A DNA stretch of 39,324 bases from Desulfobulbus sp. (GTDB taxonomy: Bacteria > Desulfobacterota > Desulfobulbia > Desulfobulbales > Desulfobulbaceae), in assembly GCA_028684915.1 (NCBI GenBank), contig JAQUEZ010000041.1, forward strand, positions 1-39,324. Reading direction: 5' to 3'. The notes under the pieces were generated by a model. The model was not told the DNA's origin, searched no databases, and was given only the letters and a program-made list of their open reading frames with translations. Position numbers and translations under genes: made by a program. Position 1 is the stretch's first letter, and each line of letters opens with the position of its first letter. Of the stretch, positions 1 to 7,563 are shown one piece after another.

Positions 1-81
1 CGCCGAACCGGCGATTTCGCGGTGAACAGGCAATTACCGCGGGTGGCATTGCAGCCACCAGGAGCACCAGAGCTTTGCCTG

Positions 82-193
82 GCGCACAAACGATTGCAGG
101 GTGCCGGAGGTGCAAGGCATCGGCCTGAGCAGCGTACACCTGTAGGTAAACAGGCCGATAACACCGTAGATTCGGTGCCCCGTGATCGCTTAC
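82..193 (+). repeat. IS66-like MITE, copy 1, left end missing
   Basis: This matches the right two thirds of the elements at 3713-3867 and 38963-39114. It has the internal palindrome around GTACACCTGTAG, the CAGGCCGAT arm and the right terminal repeat CCCCGTGATCGCTTAC at 178-193. The left terminal repeat is absent: bases 1-81 are unrelated to the other copies. It lies just beyond the 3' end of the leftward haoA-like gene. Bases 194-254 hold a C-run and a T-run but no convincing terminator for that gene. Confidence 0.8.
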
Positions 194-254
194 CTTTTTT
201 AGGGCACAAATGGGAGAAGGGGAGCCGCTCTCGCCGCCCCCCCTTTTTTTTTAT

Positions 255-1565
255 TTACTCTTCGATTTTTCCTTCTTTCAGCCGTTTGTTATAGATGCTC
301 TTGAGTTTGTAGAGATCCTGTTGCAACTCAAAGACACCGTGCCAGTGAGCATAGTCAGGTCCACCCATGGCGGCACCCTGGCGCATCCGTCGCCCTTCAT
401 GGTGCCAGAGATGGTAGTAGACGTTCTGGAATTCATCGTCCCAAGGATTGACTTTCAAGAGTTTCTTGTCCTCAAGTTCCTTGCGCATGGCCTCGGCTGG
501 CTGATAGTAGCCCTCGTTGTAGAGCTCGACATTCAGGTCGGCCTGCTCAAAGAAGTTTTCGGTGTGGAGAGTACTGTGGCAGTTGCTGCAGACCTGCGTC
601 ATTTTCTTCCGGCCTTCGACACCTTCGCCGGTGAGCGGGCTGAGCGGATCGGGTGAGTTGCGAACTTTGGATTCCTTGGCCCAGAGGTTCCATTTCAACC
701 GTTCCGAGACGTTGTGGGTCGTGGTCAACTCGCCGATACCACTCATGTGGCAGACGGCGCAGGTCGGGGCGCGATAGTCGCCCGGTTCCCAGGCATCCGG
801 TGCGCTGGAGAAGTTCCAGCCGGCGCTCTCGGAGTTGTAGATATGGCCGTGTTTGCTGTTGTTGAAGATTTCGATATCGGGATGATCCGGTCCGAGATGG
901 CAGGACGCACAGGCGGCCGGCTTTCTTGCCTCGGCAATGCTGAAACTGTGGCGGGTATGACAGACCACGCAGTTGCCCACAGTGCCGTCCGGCCAGACAG
1001 TACCGACACCGGCTGCAGGCCAACTTTCCTTGGTCGGGCGTTTGTCTGCGCCCATGCTGATTATGGAGCCATGGCATTGCATACAGCCAGCCATCTCAGA
1101 AGCCCGCTTGAATTTGTCCATGCCCTGGCCTTCATGTTTTTCGATCAGGGCGGTCATGCCTTTGTAATTCCGACCTTCAGGCACATTGTATTGCAGGCTG
1201 GCACGGAAATGGCCGCTTTTTTTGAACTGCTCGACCTCGTTGTTATGGCAGCGCCCGCAGGTAGCCGGGGTGACCATGGTGGTCACATAAATCTCGGTTC
1301 CTTTGATGCCGGGGCAGTTCTGAGCAGCCATGGGCGAGCCCTTGTCTACACTATGGCAGTCGATACAGGAAACGCCGACATGGCCATGCCGACTCTCTGT
1401 CCAATCGGCAACGATGCCCGGATGTTTTTTCGCATGGCATTCAACGCATTTTTGTCCTTCCGGGGTCAGGCCGCGTTCGACCTTAAGGGTCTTGATGGGG
1501 CTGTCCAGGGCGAGCGCCGGGGCAACCGACCCGACAGCTAAGATCACCGCGAGTAGTAAACGCAT
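255..1565 (-). CDS. HAO-family octaheme cytochrome c
   Basis: The 436-residue exported protein starts with a signal peptide (about residues 1-19, ending in ALA). It carries eight CxxCH heme-binding motifs, beginning at residues 40, 67, 103, 161, 199, 219, 269 and 326. Eight hemes, the length and the C-terminal GGPDYAHWHG segment point to the hydroxylamine oxidoreductase family, which acts in the periplasm. In anaerobes with a HaoC-like partner these proteins are thought to reduce nitrite or hydroxylamine rather than oxidise hydroxylamine. I cannot tell from sequence alone whether the heme-crosslinking tyrosine is present. The start has a strong GGAGGAGG site. The tetraheme donor gene ends 11 bases upstream, so the two are likely one operon. 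Confidence 0.88.
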   Translation of the reverse strand: MRLLLAVILAVGSVAPALALDSPIKTLKVERGLTPEGQKCVECHAKKHPGIVADWTESRHGHVGVSCIDCHSVDKGSPMAAQNCPGIKGTEIYVTTMVTPATCGRCHNNEVEQFKKSGHFRASLQYNVPEGRNYKGMTALIEKHEGQGMDKFKRASEMAGCMQCHGSIISMGADKRPTKESWPAAGVGTVWPDGTVGNCVVCHTRHSFSIAEARKPAACASCHLGPDHPDIEIFNNSKHGHIYNSESAGWNFSSAPDAWEPGDYRAPTCAVCHMSGIGELTTTHNVSERLKWNLWAKESKVRNSPDPLSPLTGEGVEGRKKMTQVCSNCHSTLHTENFFEQADLNVELYNEGYYQPAEAMRKELEDKKLLKVNPWDDEFQNVYYHLWHHEGRRMRQGAAMGGPDYAHWHGVFELQQDLYKLKSIYNKRLKEGKIEE

Positions 1566-1576
1566 TTTCCTCCTCC

Positions 1577-2089
1577 TTATAGCTGCTGTTTGATGAGATA
1601 TCCCTTGATGTCTTTATGACCGACATGCTGATGGCAGTGTACACAGGTTTTAACGATGCCCATTTTATAGTCTCGATGGGCGAGATAAGCTTTGGGGATT
1701 TCGTAACGGATGGCGTCTAAGTTATGGCATTTTCGGCAGCCCGAGTCGTAGGTGAACTCTTCTCGGCGCTTCAGGTTGCCTATCCAATCGAAGCTTTTGG
1801 CCCAGAACATCTCTCCGAGAACATCCTCGGCCCCATTGTAGGCTTTGGTGGTGACATAGGAAAAGACGTTGTTGTGGGGAAGATGGCAGTCAGCGCAATG
1901 CGCCTGGACACCGAATTTGTTGCGCCCGCCATGGATATCTTCCTCGTAGGCTTGGGCAACGGCTTTCATCGAGTGGCAGGAAGCGCAGAATTCGACTCCT
2001 GAGGTTCGTTCAATCATTTCGGCTCCTCCCAATGCCAAACCGAGTCCAACGAGGATGCCGCATAGGAGGAGAAAGAGCATTTTCTTCAT
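1577..2089 (-). CDS. NapC/NirT/NrfH-type tetraheme quinol dehydrogenase (HaoC-like)
   Basis: The 170-residue protein has one N-terminal membrane anchor (about residues 4-22) followed by four CxxCH motifs at residues 35, 65, 118 and 149. This is the NapC/NirT/NrfH layout, in which the anchored cytochrome takes electrons from membrane quinol and passes them to a periplasmic reductase. The next gene is the octaheme HAO-like cytochrome, so the pair forms a haoCA-type respiratory module. It is the first gene of the leftward operon, and the region from 2090 carries its promoter. The Shine-Dalgarno site (AGGGA) is weak. An orphan NrfH is the alternative, but no nrfA is seen. Confidence 0.87.
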   Translation of the reverse strand: MKKMLFLLLCGILVGLGLALGGAEMIERTSGVEFCASCHSMKAVAQAYEEDIHGGRNKFGVQAHCADCHLPHNNVFSYVTTKAYNGAEDVLGEMFWAKSFDWIGNLKRREEFTYDSGCRKCHNLDAIRYEIPKAYLAHRDYKMGIVKTCVHCHQHVGHKDIKGYLIKQQL

Positions 2090-2142
2090 GTTTATCCCTG
2101 AAGCTAAAAAAATATCTGCCTTACGGTTTCAACCATGAATGA

Positions 2143-2365
2143 ACTGTATAAACAGTCGAACTGATCAGGGTATTAAAGGGGAGAACAAAGAAAGGGGCCA
2201 GAACGGTAACAGGTGCTGGGATGCGGGAACAGCCCGAAAACATACCTGCTTGAGGGCGCGTGAAAAAGAATAAGAACGGATGGATTAAAGAACCATCTCG
2301 ATAACTAAAGCAAGATTCAGTTTTACTGTCAAGGTCTGTTGCTGTGGGAAATGACACTTTTGTCA
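2143..2365 (-). promoter_or_regulatory. haoCA-like promoter region with dyads
   Basis: On the minus strand, TTGACA (2332-2327), a 17-base spacer and TTTAGT (2309-2304) form a plausible sigma-70-type promoter. A dyad TGACACTTTTGTCA lies at 2352-2365, centred roughly 60 bases upstream of the predicted transcription start. That is a typical activator position for CRP/FNR-family proteins. A second palindrome, ACTGTATAAACAGT, is at 2143-2156 in the leader. The AT-rich stretch 2395-2450 separates this from the divergent winged-helix gene. The regulator is not identified. Confidence 0.45.
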
Positions 2366-2563
2366 CTGAGCTCGAAGCGCGGCGGTGCGGTTAATTAAAA
2401 ATTACTATTTTTCATAAAAATTAATTTTTAGTTAATTTTTATTGCTTCTCTGAAGTTGAACCGTTAATAGGTAACCAACCAACAGACGGGTTGCAGTCAT
2501 AAGGGCAAAGAATCTGTGGGCTGCATTTCCGACAAAGACGCGTGTCAACCTGAGAGGTTCCCT

Positions 2564-2803
2564 ATGTCTATCGGTTCGAAAAAACATCAAATTCTTCATA
2601 TCCTTTCGCAAAACCTTAGCAACCCCCAACCTGAATTGGTCCGCTCCGATGTCATCGCCCGCCAACTTCAGCTCAGTCTGCCGGAGACCGAACTACTGCT
2701 TAAGGTTATGAACCATATGGGGGTAATTGAGAGTAATGTGGACCACCGCCTTTCCCTGATCACCCGCAAGGGAATGGAATGGCTCCAGCAGGCATCTGTT
2801 TGA
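2564..2803 (+). CDS. small winged-helix-like protein
   Basis: The predicted protein has 79 residues. I chose the ATG at 2564 because GAGAGG lies just upstream; a GTG at 2516 is possible but lacks a site. The pattern 'KKHQILHILSQ... ELVRSDVIARQLQLS... VMNHMGVIES... LSLITRKGMEWL' reads as a winged-helix fold: three helices and a wing ending in a basic strand. Its stop overlaps the start of the GAF-ANTAR gene (TGATG), so the two are translationally coupled. It may bind DNA or act as a partner of the antiterminator; the exact role is unknown. Confidence 0.7.
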   Translation: MSIGSKKHQILHILSQNLSNPQPELVRSDVIARQLQLSLPETELLLKVMNHMGVIESNVDHRLSLITRKGMEWLQQASV

Positions 2804-3534
2804 TGAATGCGGACGCGGTTCCTGAGCAGCATTCGTCGAGTTATGGACAGTATATCAGGGCGTTGATGGAGATCAGCCGCGCCGTGACTTCTGACCTGTT
2901 TTTGGAAGACGTTTTTAAATTGATGGTGATGGTGGTCGCCAGGGTCACCGGTGTAGACATTTGCTCGCTGTGGTTGATCGACGAGGATGCCAGCCCACCA
3001 GTGCTTCGCCTTAAAGCCACACAGGCTATCGAGGTTGAATATATGACTGATCGGGCCCTAAGCATGAACGAAGGCGTGGTCGGTCATGTGGCCACCACTC
3101 GTAATCCGCTGGTCATTCCCGATGTCCTACAGTGCGATATTTTTAAGGAAAAAAAAATGGCGCGGAAGCTGGGTCTGGTTTCCATGGCCGGTGTCCCGCT
3201 GTTTGGCAAAAAAGGGCAGGTGGTTGGGGTGCTTAATTGCTTCACCTCTGCAGTCCATCAATTTTCTCAGACGGATCTTAACTTGTTGGCGGCGGTGGCA
3301 AATCATGCGGCGATGGCCATTCATACGAGCGAGTTAATTGTGCGCACTCGCTTAATTGAAGAGGAACTTAAATCCCGCAAGACCATCGAGCGCGCCAAAG
3401 AAGTCATTATGGAGCGATTGCAAGTCAACGGGGATGAGGCCTACCGCTGGTTGAGGAAGCGAAGCATGGATGCGCGCAAATCTATGCTTGAGGTCTCAGA
3501 GGCCATTTTGCTTACCATCGAACTGTATACGTGA
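2803..3534 (+). CDS. GAF-ANTAR transcription antiterminator
   Basis: The 243-residue protein has a GAF sensor domain (about residues 30-170) and a C-terminal ANTAR domain (about 185-243) with the typical three-helix pattern 'RKTIERAKEVIMERL... EAYRWLRKRSMD... LLEVSEAILL'-like. ANTAR domains bind tandem hexaloop hairpins in nascent RNA and prevent terminator formation, often for nitrogen metabolism genes. A matching leader lies directly downstream, before the glutamate-synthase-like gene. The start at 2803 overlaps the upstream stop in a TGATG arrangement. There is no receiver domain, so the input is probably a small molecule or redox signal on the GAF domain. Confidence 0.9.
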   Translation: MNADAVPEQHSSSYGQYIRALMEISRAVTSDLFLEDVFKLMVMVVARVTGVDICSLWLIDEDASPPVLRLKATQAIEVEYMTDRALSMNEGVVGHVATTRNPLVIPDVLQCDIFKEKKMARKLGLVSMAGVPLFGKKGQVVGVLNCFTSAVHQFSQTDLNLLAAVANHAAMAIHTSELIVRTRLIEEELKSRKTIERAKEVIMERLQVNGDEAYRWLRKRSMDARKSMLEVSEAILLTIELYT

Positions 3535-3577
3535 TCGATCCGACCGGATGGGAAAATAGATTATTTAAACTAATTTA

Positions 3578-3606
3578 TTGACACTTTTATTAACTTCTAA
3601 TAAATA
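3578..3606 (+). promoter_or_regulatory. candidate sigma-70 promoter of the gltB-like gene
   Basis: A perfect -35 hexamer TTGACA at 3578-3583 is followed by a 17-base spacer and TAAATA at 3601-3606. Transcription would start near 3613, a few bases before the first hexaloop hairpin, so the leader RNA would contain the whole antitermination unit. Confidence 0.55.
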
Positions 3607-3620
3607 TTCGCTCGTGGCGA

Positions 3621-3677
3621 GTACAATGGCGTACCCTCCACTAGCAACATATTTGTATGTGGCACGACAACGGCGTC
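3621..3677 (+). promoter_or_regulatory. ANTAR-type tandem hexaloop RNA leader
   Basis: Hairpin P1 is GTAC-AATGGC-GTAC at 3621-3634 and hairpin P2 is GAC-AACGGC-GTC at 3666-3677. Both six-base loops read AAYGGC, giving A at position 1 and G at position 4, the signature of ANTAR target RNAs. The P2 stem is short and its 3' arm lies inside the 5' arm of the terminator at 3674-3712, so the two structures exclude each other. The 31-base linker can form a small AT-rich hairpin (ACATA...TATGT). The leader sits between the GAF-ANTAR gene and the glutamate-synthase-like gene. Confidence 0.65.
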
Positions 3678-3712
3678 TGTCTCCTCTTTTCAGGGACAGA
3701 CGTTTTTTTTTT
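3674..3712 (+). terminator. intrinsic terminator of the antitermination leader
   Basis: The arms CGTCTGTC (3674-3681) and GACAGACG (3695-3702) pair perfectly and can extend by two pairs. They are followed by ten T residues (3703-3712). The T-run is interrupted by the insertion of MITE copy 2, and more T's follow the element at 3868-3876. Confidence 0.85.
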
Positions 3713-3867
3713 GTAACCGATCACGGGGGAACCCCAAAGGCACCGTTTATCAACGGACCTGTAAGCGATTGCAGGGTGCCGGAGGTGCAAGGCATCGGCC
3801 TGTGCAGCGTACACCTGTACGTAAACAGACCGATAACACCGCAGATTCGGTGCCCCGTGATCGCTTA
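3713..3867 (+). repeat. IS66-like MITE, copy 2, inserted in a terminator T-tract
   Basis: This 155-bp element has imperfect terminal inverted repeats: GTAACCGATCACGGGG on the left and CCCCGTGATCGCTTA on the right. Its interior, with the GTACACCTGTAC palindrome, is nearly identical to copy 3. Both flanks are T-runs (ten on the left, nine on the right), which fits an 8-bp all-T target duplication. It contains no open reading frame of its own. A GGCGGT/ACCGCC hairpin lies just after it at 3882-3898. The element lengthens the leader of the glutamate-synthase-like gene by about 160 bases. Confidence 0.8.
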
Positions 3868-3924
3868 TTTTTTTTTGCTTCGGCGGTACTTCACCGCCCA
3901 CCTTTTTAACAGACGAGGAATACT

Positions 3925-5562
3925 ATGCGATTTTCGAAAAACAACGATGTTCTTGGCACCACCAACAGAGGTAATCCTGCGGAATCAGGTCTGTGTACCC
4001 TTTGCCGCGCAGACTGCATGGGCCAATGCGAAACCTGGAAATCCAGTCTGGTTGGGCGGAAACTGCTCTATCCCCGCGATTTCGGTGTGGTTACCGCCGG
4101 GGCCAATAACACCACCCATGTGGGTGTTTCCTACAATTCACTGCGCATCCAGGGGTATGCCTACGGCGCCCAGGGTATGGCCCAGGGATTGTCCTGTAAC
4201 CCGGATAACTGCATCTTCCCCAATGTTGATCTGACCACGGAATTCGGCAACACGGTCAAGACCAAAAGTCGTATCCCGTTGATGACCGGTGCCCTCGGCT
4301 CAACATTTATCGCAGCAAAATACTGGGATTCCTTTGCCATCGGCGGCGCGCTCGCCGGTATACCGATCGTGGTCGGAGAAAACGTGGTCGGTGTGGACAA
4401 GGCCTCGGAGATTAAAAACGGTCGCATCACCAAGGCACCGGAACTGGACCGCCGCATCGACACCTATCTGCGCTACTTTGACGGGTTTGGTGCAGTCATC
4501 GTGCAACTCAATGTGGAAGACACCCGCAATGGCGTGGCCGAGTATGTTGTCGAAAAATACGGCAATCGGTGCATCGTCGAACTCAAGTGGGGGCAGGGGG
4601 CCAAGGATATCGGTGGGGAAATCCAGGTTACCAATATCAATTATGCTCAGTTCCTCAAGACCCGTGGCTATATCGTTGATCCCGATCCCACGCTGCCGGA
4701 AGTGCAGATGGCCTTTGAAAAGGGTGCGATCAAGTCTTTTGCCCGCCACAGTCGACTCGGTGGAACCGATTTAGCGACAGTGGATTTAGTGCGGGAAGAC
4801 TTCATGAAGTCAGTGGACTATCTACGGAAAATCGGTTTCAACCGGATCTCGCTTAAAACCGGATCGTATGGCATGGAAGAGCTGGCCATGGCGATCAAGT
4901 TTGCCTCCGAGGCTGGTCTTGATTTGCTTACCATAGATGGATCCGGTGGCGGCACCGGAATGAGCCCCTGGAACATGATGCAGAGTTGGGGTGTGCCCTC
5001 AATCAATCTCCACGCTAAGGCCTATGAGTATGCCTCAATCCTTGCCGCACAGGGCAAGCGGGTGGTGGATCTCTCCTTTGCCGGGGGCTTTGCCTTGGAG
5101 GATTCGATCTTCAAGGGCTTGGCCCTGGGCGCGCCGTTCACCAAGCTGATTTGCATGGGGCGCGGAATCATGATTCCTGGCTTCCTTGGTGCCAACATCG
5201 AGGGGGCACTCCATCCAGAACGCCGTGAACAGCTCAATGGTAACTGGGATAAACTTCCGGCAAGCATCAGTACCATGGGCAATTCGGCCGAGGCAATTTT
5301 TGCCTCCTACTACGATGTGGAGAAGAAGGTGGGGCGAGATGAGATGAAGAATATCCCCTATGGGGCGATTGCGATGTGGACCATGACAGACAAGCTGGCC
5401 TGCGGGCTGCAACAATTGATGGCCGGGGCGCGTAAGTTTCAGCTCAGCAAGATCAGCCGTAACGACATCTTTGCCGGCAATCGCGAGACCTCCCGTGAGA
5501 CCGGTATCACCTATATGACCGATTCAAGGGACGAAAGCGCTAAGAAGATTCTGAGTTTCTGA
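3925..5562 (+). CDS. FMN-binding glutamate synthase-like protein
   Basis: The 545-residue protein matches the synthase domain of glutamate synthase (FMN-binding beta/alpha barrel). It has the characteristic 'TIDGSGGGTGMSP' segment and the 'GGFALEDSIFKGLALGA' stretch near the phosphate-binding end. It lacks the N-terminal glutaminase domain of full-length GltB. An N-terminal CxxCx3Cx3C cluster (residues 24-35) may bind an iron-sulfur cluster. It likely makes glutamate from 2-oxoglutarate with ammonia delivered by another subunit, or is a relative with another amination role. A GAGGAA site precedes the ATG. The upstream ANTAR leader suggests control by antitermination. Confidence 0.82.
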   Translation: MRFSKNNDVLGTTNRGNPAESGLCTLCRADCMGQCETWKSSLVGRKLLYPRDFGVVTAGANNTTHVGVSYNSLRIQGYAYGAQGMAQGLSCNPDNCIFPNVDLTTEFGNTVKTKSRIPLMTGALGSTFIAAKYWDSFAIGGALAGIPIVVGENVVGVDKASEIKNGRITKAPELDRRIDTYLRYFDGFGAVIVQLNVEDTRNGVAEYVVEKYGNRCIVELKWGQGAKDIGGEIQVTNINYAQFLKTRGYIVDPDPTLPEVQMAFEKGAIKSFARHSRLGGTDLATVDLVREDFMKSVDYLRKIGFNRISLKTGSYGMEELAMAIKFASEAGLDLLTIDGSGGGTGMSPWNMMQSWGVPSINLHAKAYEYASILAAQGKRVVDLSFAGGFALEDSIFKGLALGAPFTKLICMGRGIMIPGFLGANIEGALHPERREQLNGNWDKLPASISTMGNSAEAIFASYYDVEKKVGRDEMKNIPYGAIAMWTMTDKLACGLQQLMAGARKFQLSKISRNDIFAGNRETSRETGITYMTDSRDESAKKILSF

Positions 5563-5582
5563 TTGCTTTTCTGAAGACCTTT

Positions 5583-5611
5583 CCGGGCAGGGGCTATCCC
5601 TGCCCGGATTT
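5583..5611 (+). terminator. intrinsic terminator after the gltB-like gene
   Basis: A perfect ten-pair GC-rich stem (CCGGGCAGGG with CCCTGCCCGG, loop GCTAT) is followed by a short ATTTAT run. It sits 20 bases after the stop codon. Confidence 0.75.
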
Positions 5612-5679
5612 ATGTTGCATCCACCTGCAAGCCGGAACGTACCGTCTACACGCAGTGAGCAGGCGATGTTGACTGTGCT

Positions 5680-7029
5680 TTACGAACGCAATCGAAACCA
5701 CAGCAGTTCGGCGACGGTATCGCCACTATTGTGCCACTGTTGCGGGACCTCTTTGCGGAGATAGATCAAATCACCAGGCCCGGCTTCCTGGTTCTGGCCG
5801 TCGACCCATAGGGTCAGGTGCCCGTGCAGCAGGTAGCCCACCTCCTCGCCCTTGTGGTTGAAGAAGTGCCCGGCGAGTTTCCGCCCCGGTTCGATGCGCA
5901 GCAGGTAGGGATCCGCCGTCGTATCACAGATATCCGGCGGCAACAGCCGTTGCCCGGTGACCGTGCCCTTGCAGGTTTTTTCCAAAAAGACTCCCACGCC
6001 CTCGTAGTTATGGAACACGCAACCGTTTTGACTGGGTGTCAACCCCTCGAAAAAGGTGGTGACGCCAACTGCCAGGCTTTCCGCCAGTCGAAAAAGGGCA
6101 GGGATGGAGGGGTAGATCTGGTTCTTTTCTATCTGGGAAATGCTACTTGGGGTGACCCCGGTACGTTCGGCAAGATCCTTCTGCGATAAGCCCTGTTTTA
6201 GACGTACCGCCTTGATCCGGCCGCCTAGGTCAAACCGACCCGGAAGACCCCGCGGCAACTCAAAGGCAATCTCGCCCTGCTCACAGGTAAAGACTTGGGC
6301 CTCGTTGATGGAAGGGGAGGTGCGTTTTTCCGCCTTGAGAATTTTGAGAATCGATTTCCCGTTTTTCACCGACAGATCAATAGCGACCTGGGCAATCTTG
6401 TTGATGTTCGCTTTCAGGCGGTTGGAGTGGGCACTCTTCTCCACGATCCAGTAGGCAATAGTATCGAGTTCGTAGAGCCGGGGACAGGTACGAGCATAGA
6501 ACTTGGTCACCTGTTCCTCGCCGCCCCAGAGATCCTGCATGCCAGTCAGGCTGTCCATGATAAAGCCGATATCGCCGCTCAGGTTCCCGTGCAGGCCATA
6601 AATGGCCTCACCCACTTGGGTAGGGTTGGCTGGATCGTTAACTCTGATCACCTGGTAGGGCCACTGGGCACCGTCTTTTTCGTAAAACTTGTTGAATACC
6701 TCGGAACTGTCACCCTTGCCGTTGGTAAAACAGTCGAGGATGGTTAAATTCTGTTTTTCTGCCAATGGGCCGAGAAAGGTGACCACATTTTTCGGGGAGC
6801 GGTCAAAGCTGACATAGACCACCGGTTTCCGGGCCGCGAGCGACTGGCGAATAAACTGGAAGCAGAACGCCGAGGAAAAACTGCCTGCGTCTTCATACCA
6901 CAACACATTGTCCCCGATGTAGAGATCGCCCAGCAGGCTGTCGAGCTGTTCAATTCCGGAAGAAATTCGTTTCTTTTTCAGTTGATCCATGGGGTGTGAG
7001 GTGTGCGATTGATGGCGGTTGTTGTTCAT
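5680..7029 (-). CDS. KaiC-like / XRE helix-turn-helix / cupin fusion regulator
   Basis: The 449-residue protein has three parts. Residues about 20-245 resemble the RecA/KaiC-type ATPase fold (start 'SSGIEQLDSLLGDLYIGDNVLWYED'-like, and 'GFIMDSLTGMQDLW' at the Walker B position). The P-loop is degenerate (EDAGSFSSAF, no GKT). Residues about 268-325 form an XRE helix-turn-helix ('LSQKDLAERTGVTPSSISQIE'-type). Residues about 375-449 form a cupin with 'HKGEEVGYLLHGHL'. XRE-cupin proteins are usually ligand-responsive repressors; the KaiC-like module is an uncommon addition and probably does not hydrolyse ATP. It is the last gene of a leftward cluster with the PPC and HD-GYP genes. Confidence 0.82.
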   Translation of the reverse strand: MNNNRHQSHTSHPMDQLKKKRISSGIEQLDSLLGDLYIGDNVLWYEDAGSFSSAFCFQFIRQSLAARKPVVYVSFDRSPKNVVTFLGPLAEKQNLTILDCFTNGKGDSSEVFNKFYEKDGAQWPYQVIRVNDPANPTQVGEAIYGLHGNLSGDIGFIMDSLTGMQDLWGGEEQVTKFYARTCPRLYELDTIAYWIVEKSAHSNRLKANINKIAQVAIDLSVKNGKSILKILKAEKRTSPSINEAQVFTCEQGEIAFELPRGLPGRFDLGGRIKAVRLKQGLSQKDLAERTGVTPSSISQIEKNQIYPSIPALFRLAESLAVGVTTFFEGLTPSQNGCVFHNYEGVGVFLEKTCKGTVTGQRLLPPDICDTTADPYLLRIEPGRKLAGHFFNHKGEEVGYLLHGHLTLWVDGQNQEAGPGDLIYLRKEVPQQWHNSGDTVAELLWFRLRS

Positions 7030-7065
7030 ATTGAAAGAAGATGTTTTATATCTACGTCACTCATA

Positions 7066-7509
7066 TCACGGCGCAAGCAGTTTCAACCCCAAGGGTGCTT
7101 CAATCTCCCGTCGTGCTGTGCAATTTTTCAGTTCATGAATCACCACTTCCATCACGTGCCAGACACGCACTCCATGCCGAATACAACCGACTATCGTCTG
7201 CGAATTTCGGCCGCAGGCCAGATGCATATGCAGAAGCGGAACACCGTCCGCGTCGCGAAACAGGGTGCCGGTTCCGGTAACTTCGTGAACATGGTGTAGT
7301 GTTTCTTGCATCGGTTGCAGCGGCAAACCACGATCCTCAGCCGGGCCGACCACAAGCCGACTGCCATCATCCGCCCCGCCGACAATGATCAACGAGGCCG
7401 CATCGATTTGTTGGTCTTGGGCGAACTGCTCAATTACCTCATGGACGATCTCGCCATCTTCCAGGCGTAAGACAAAGACCCGCCCGGGTTCTGCAGTGGT
7501 GTAACGCAT
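7066..7509 (-). CDS. PPC/DUF296 domain protein
   Basis: The 147-residue protein matches the PPC (PCC/DUF296) domain: 'GRVFVLRLEDGEIVHEVIEQFA', 'ASLIIVGGADDGSRLVVGP' and the 'HMHLACGR' metal-type motif. Bacterial single-domain members are small trimeric proteins, some DNA-associated; the function is largely unknown. The ATG at 7509 is preceded by AAGGAG; an upstream in-frame start lacks one. It lies 36 bases ahead of the KaiC-XRE-cupin gene and 54 bases behind the HD-GYP gene, so the three could be co-transcribed. Confidence 0.82.
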   Translation of the reverse strand: MRYTTAEPGRVFVLRLEDGEIVHEVIEQFAQDQQIDAASLIIVGGADDGSRLVVGPAEDRGLPLQPMQETLHHVHEVTGTGTLFRDADGVPLLHMHLACGRNSQTIVGCIRHGVRVWHVMEVVIHELKNCTARREIEAPLGLKLLAP

Positions 7510-7563
7510 TGTTTTCTCCTTCTTTGCGGGACCGTAAGGAATCCCTTGGTCCACAGTGGTCCT

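Noticed and set aside
714..1541. Long open frame on the plus strand (275 codons)
   Set aside because: It is the antisense of the haoA-like cytochrome, whose CxxCH motifs and signal peptide are clear; no domain is visible in the antisense frame.
2121..2366. Minus-strand frame of 81 codons upstream of the tetraheme gene
   Set aside because: It covers the promoter region with no Shine-Dalgarno site or recognisable domain, and the promoter reading is preferred.
3659..3674. TGGCACG followed by GC ten bases after GG, resembling a sigma-54 promoter
   Set aside because: The -12 element reads CGGC rather than TTGC and the segment is already the P2 hairpin; the TTGACA promoter upstream explains the leader better.
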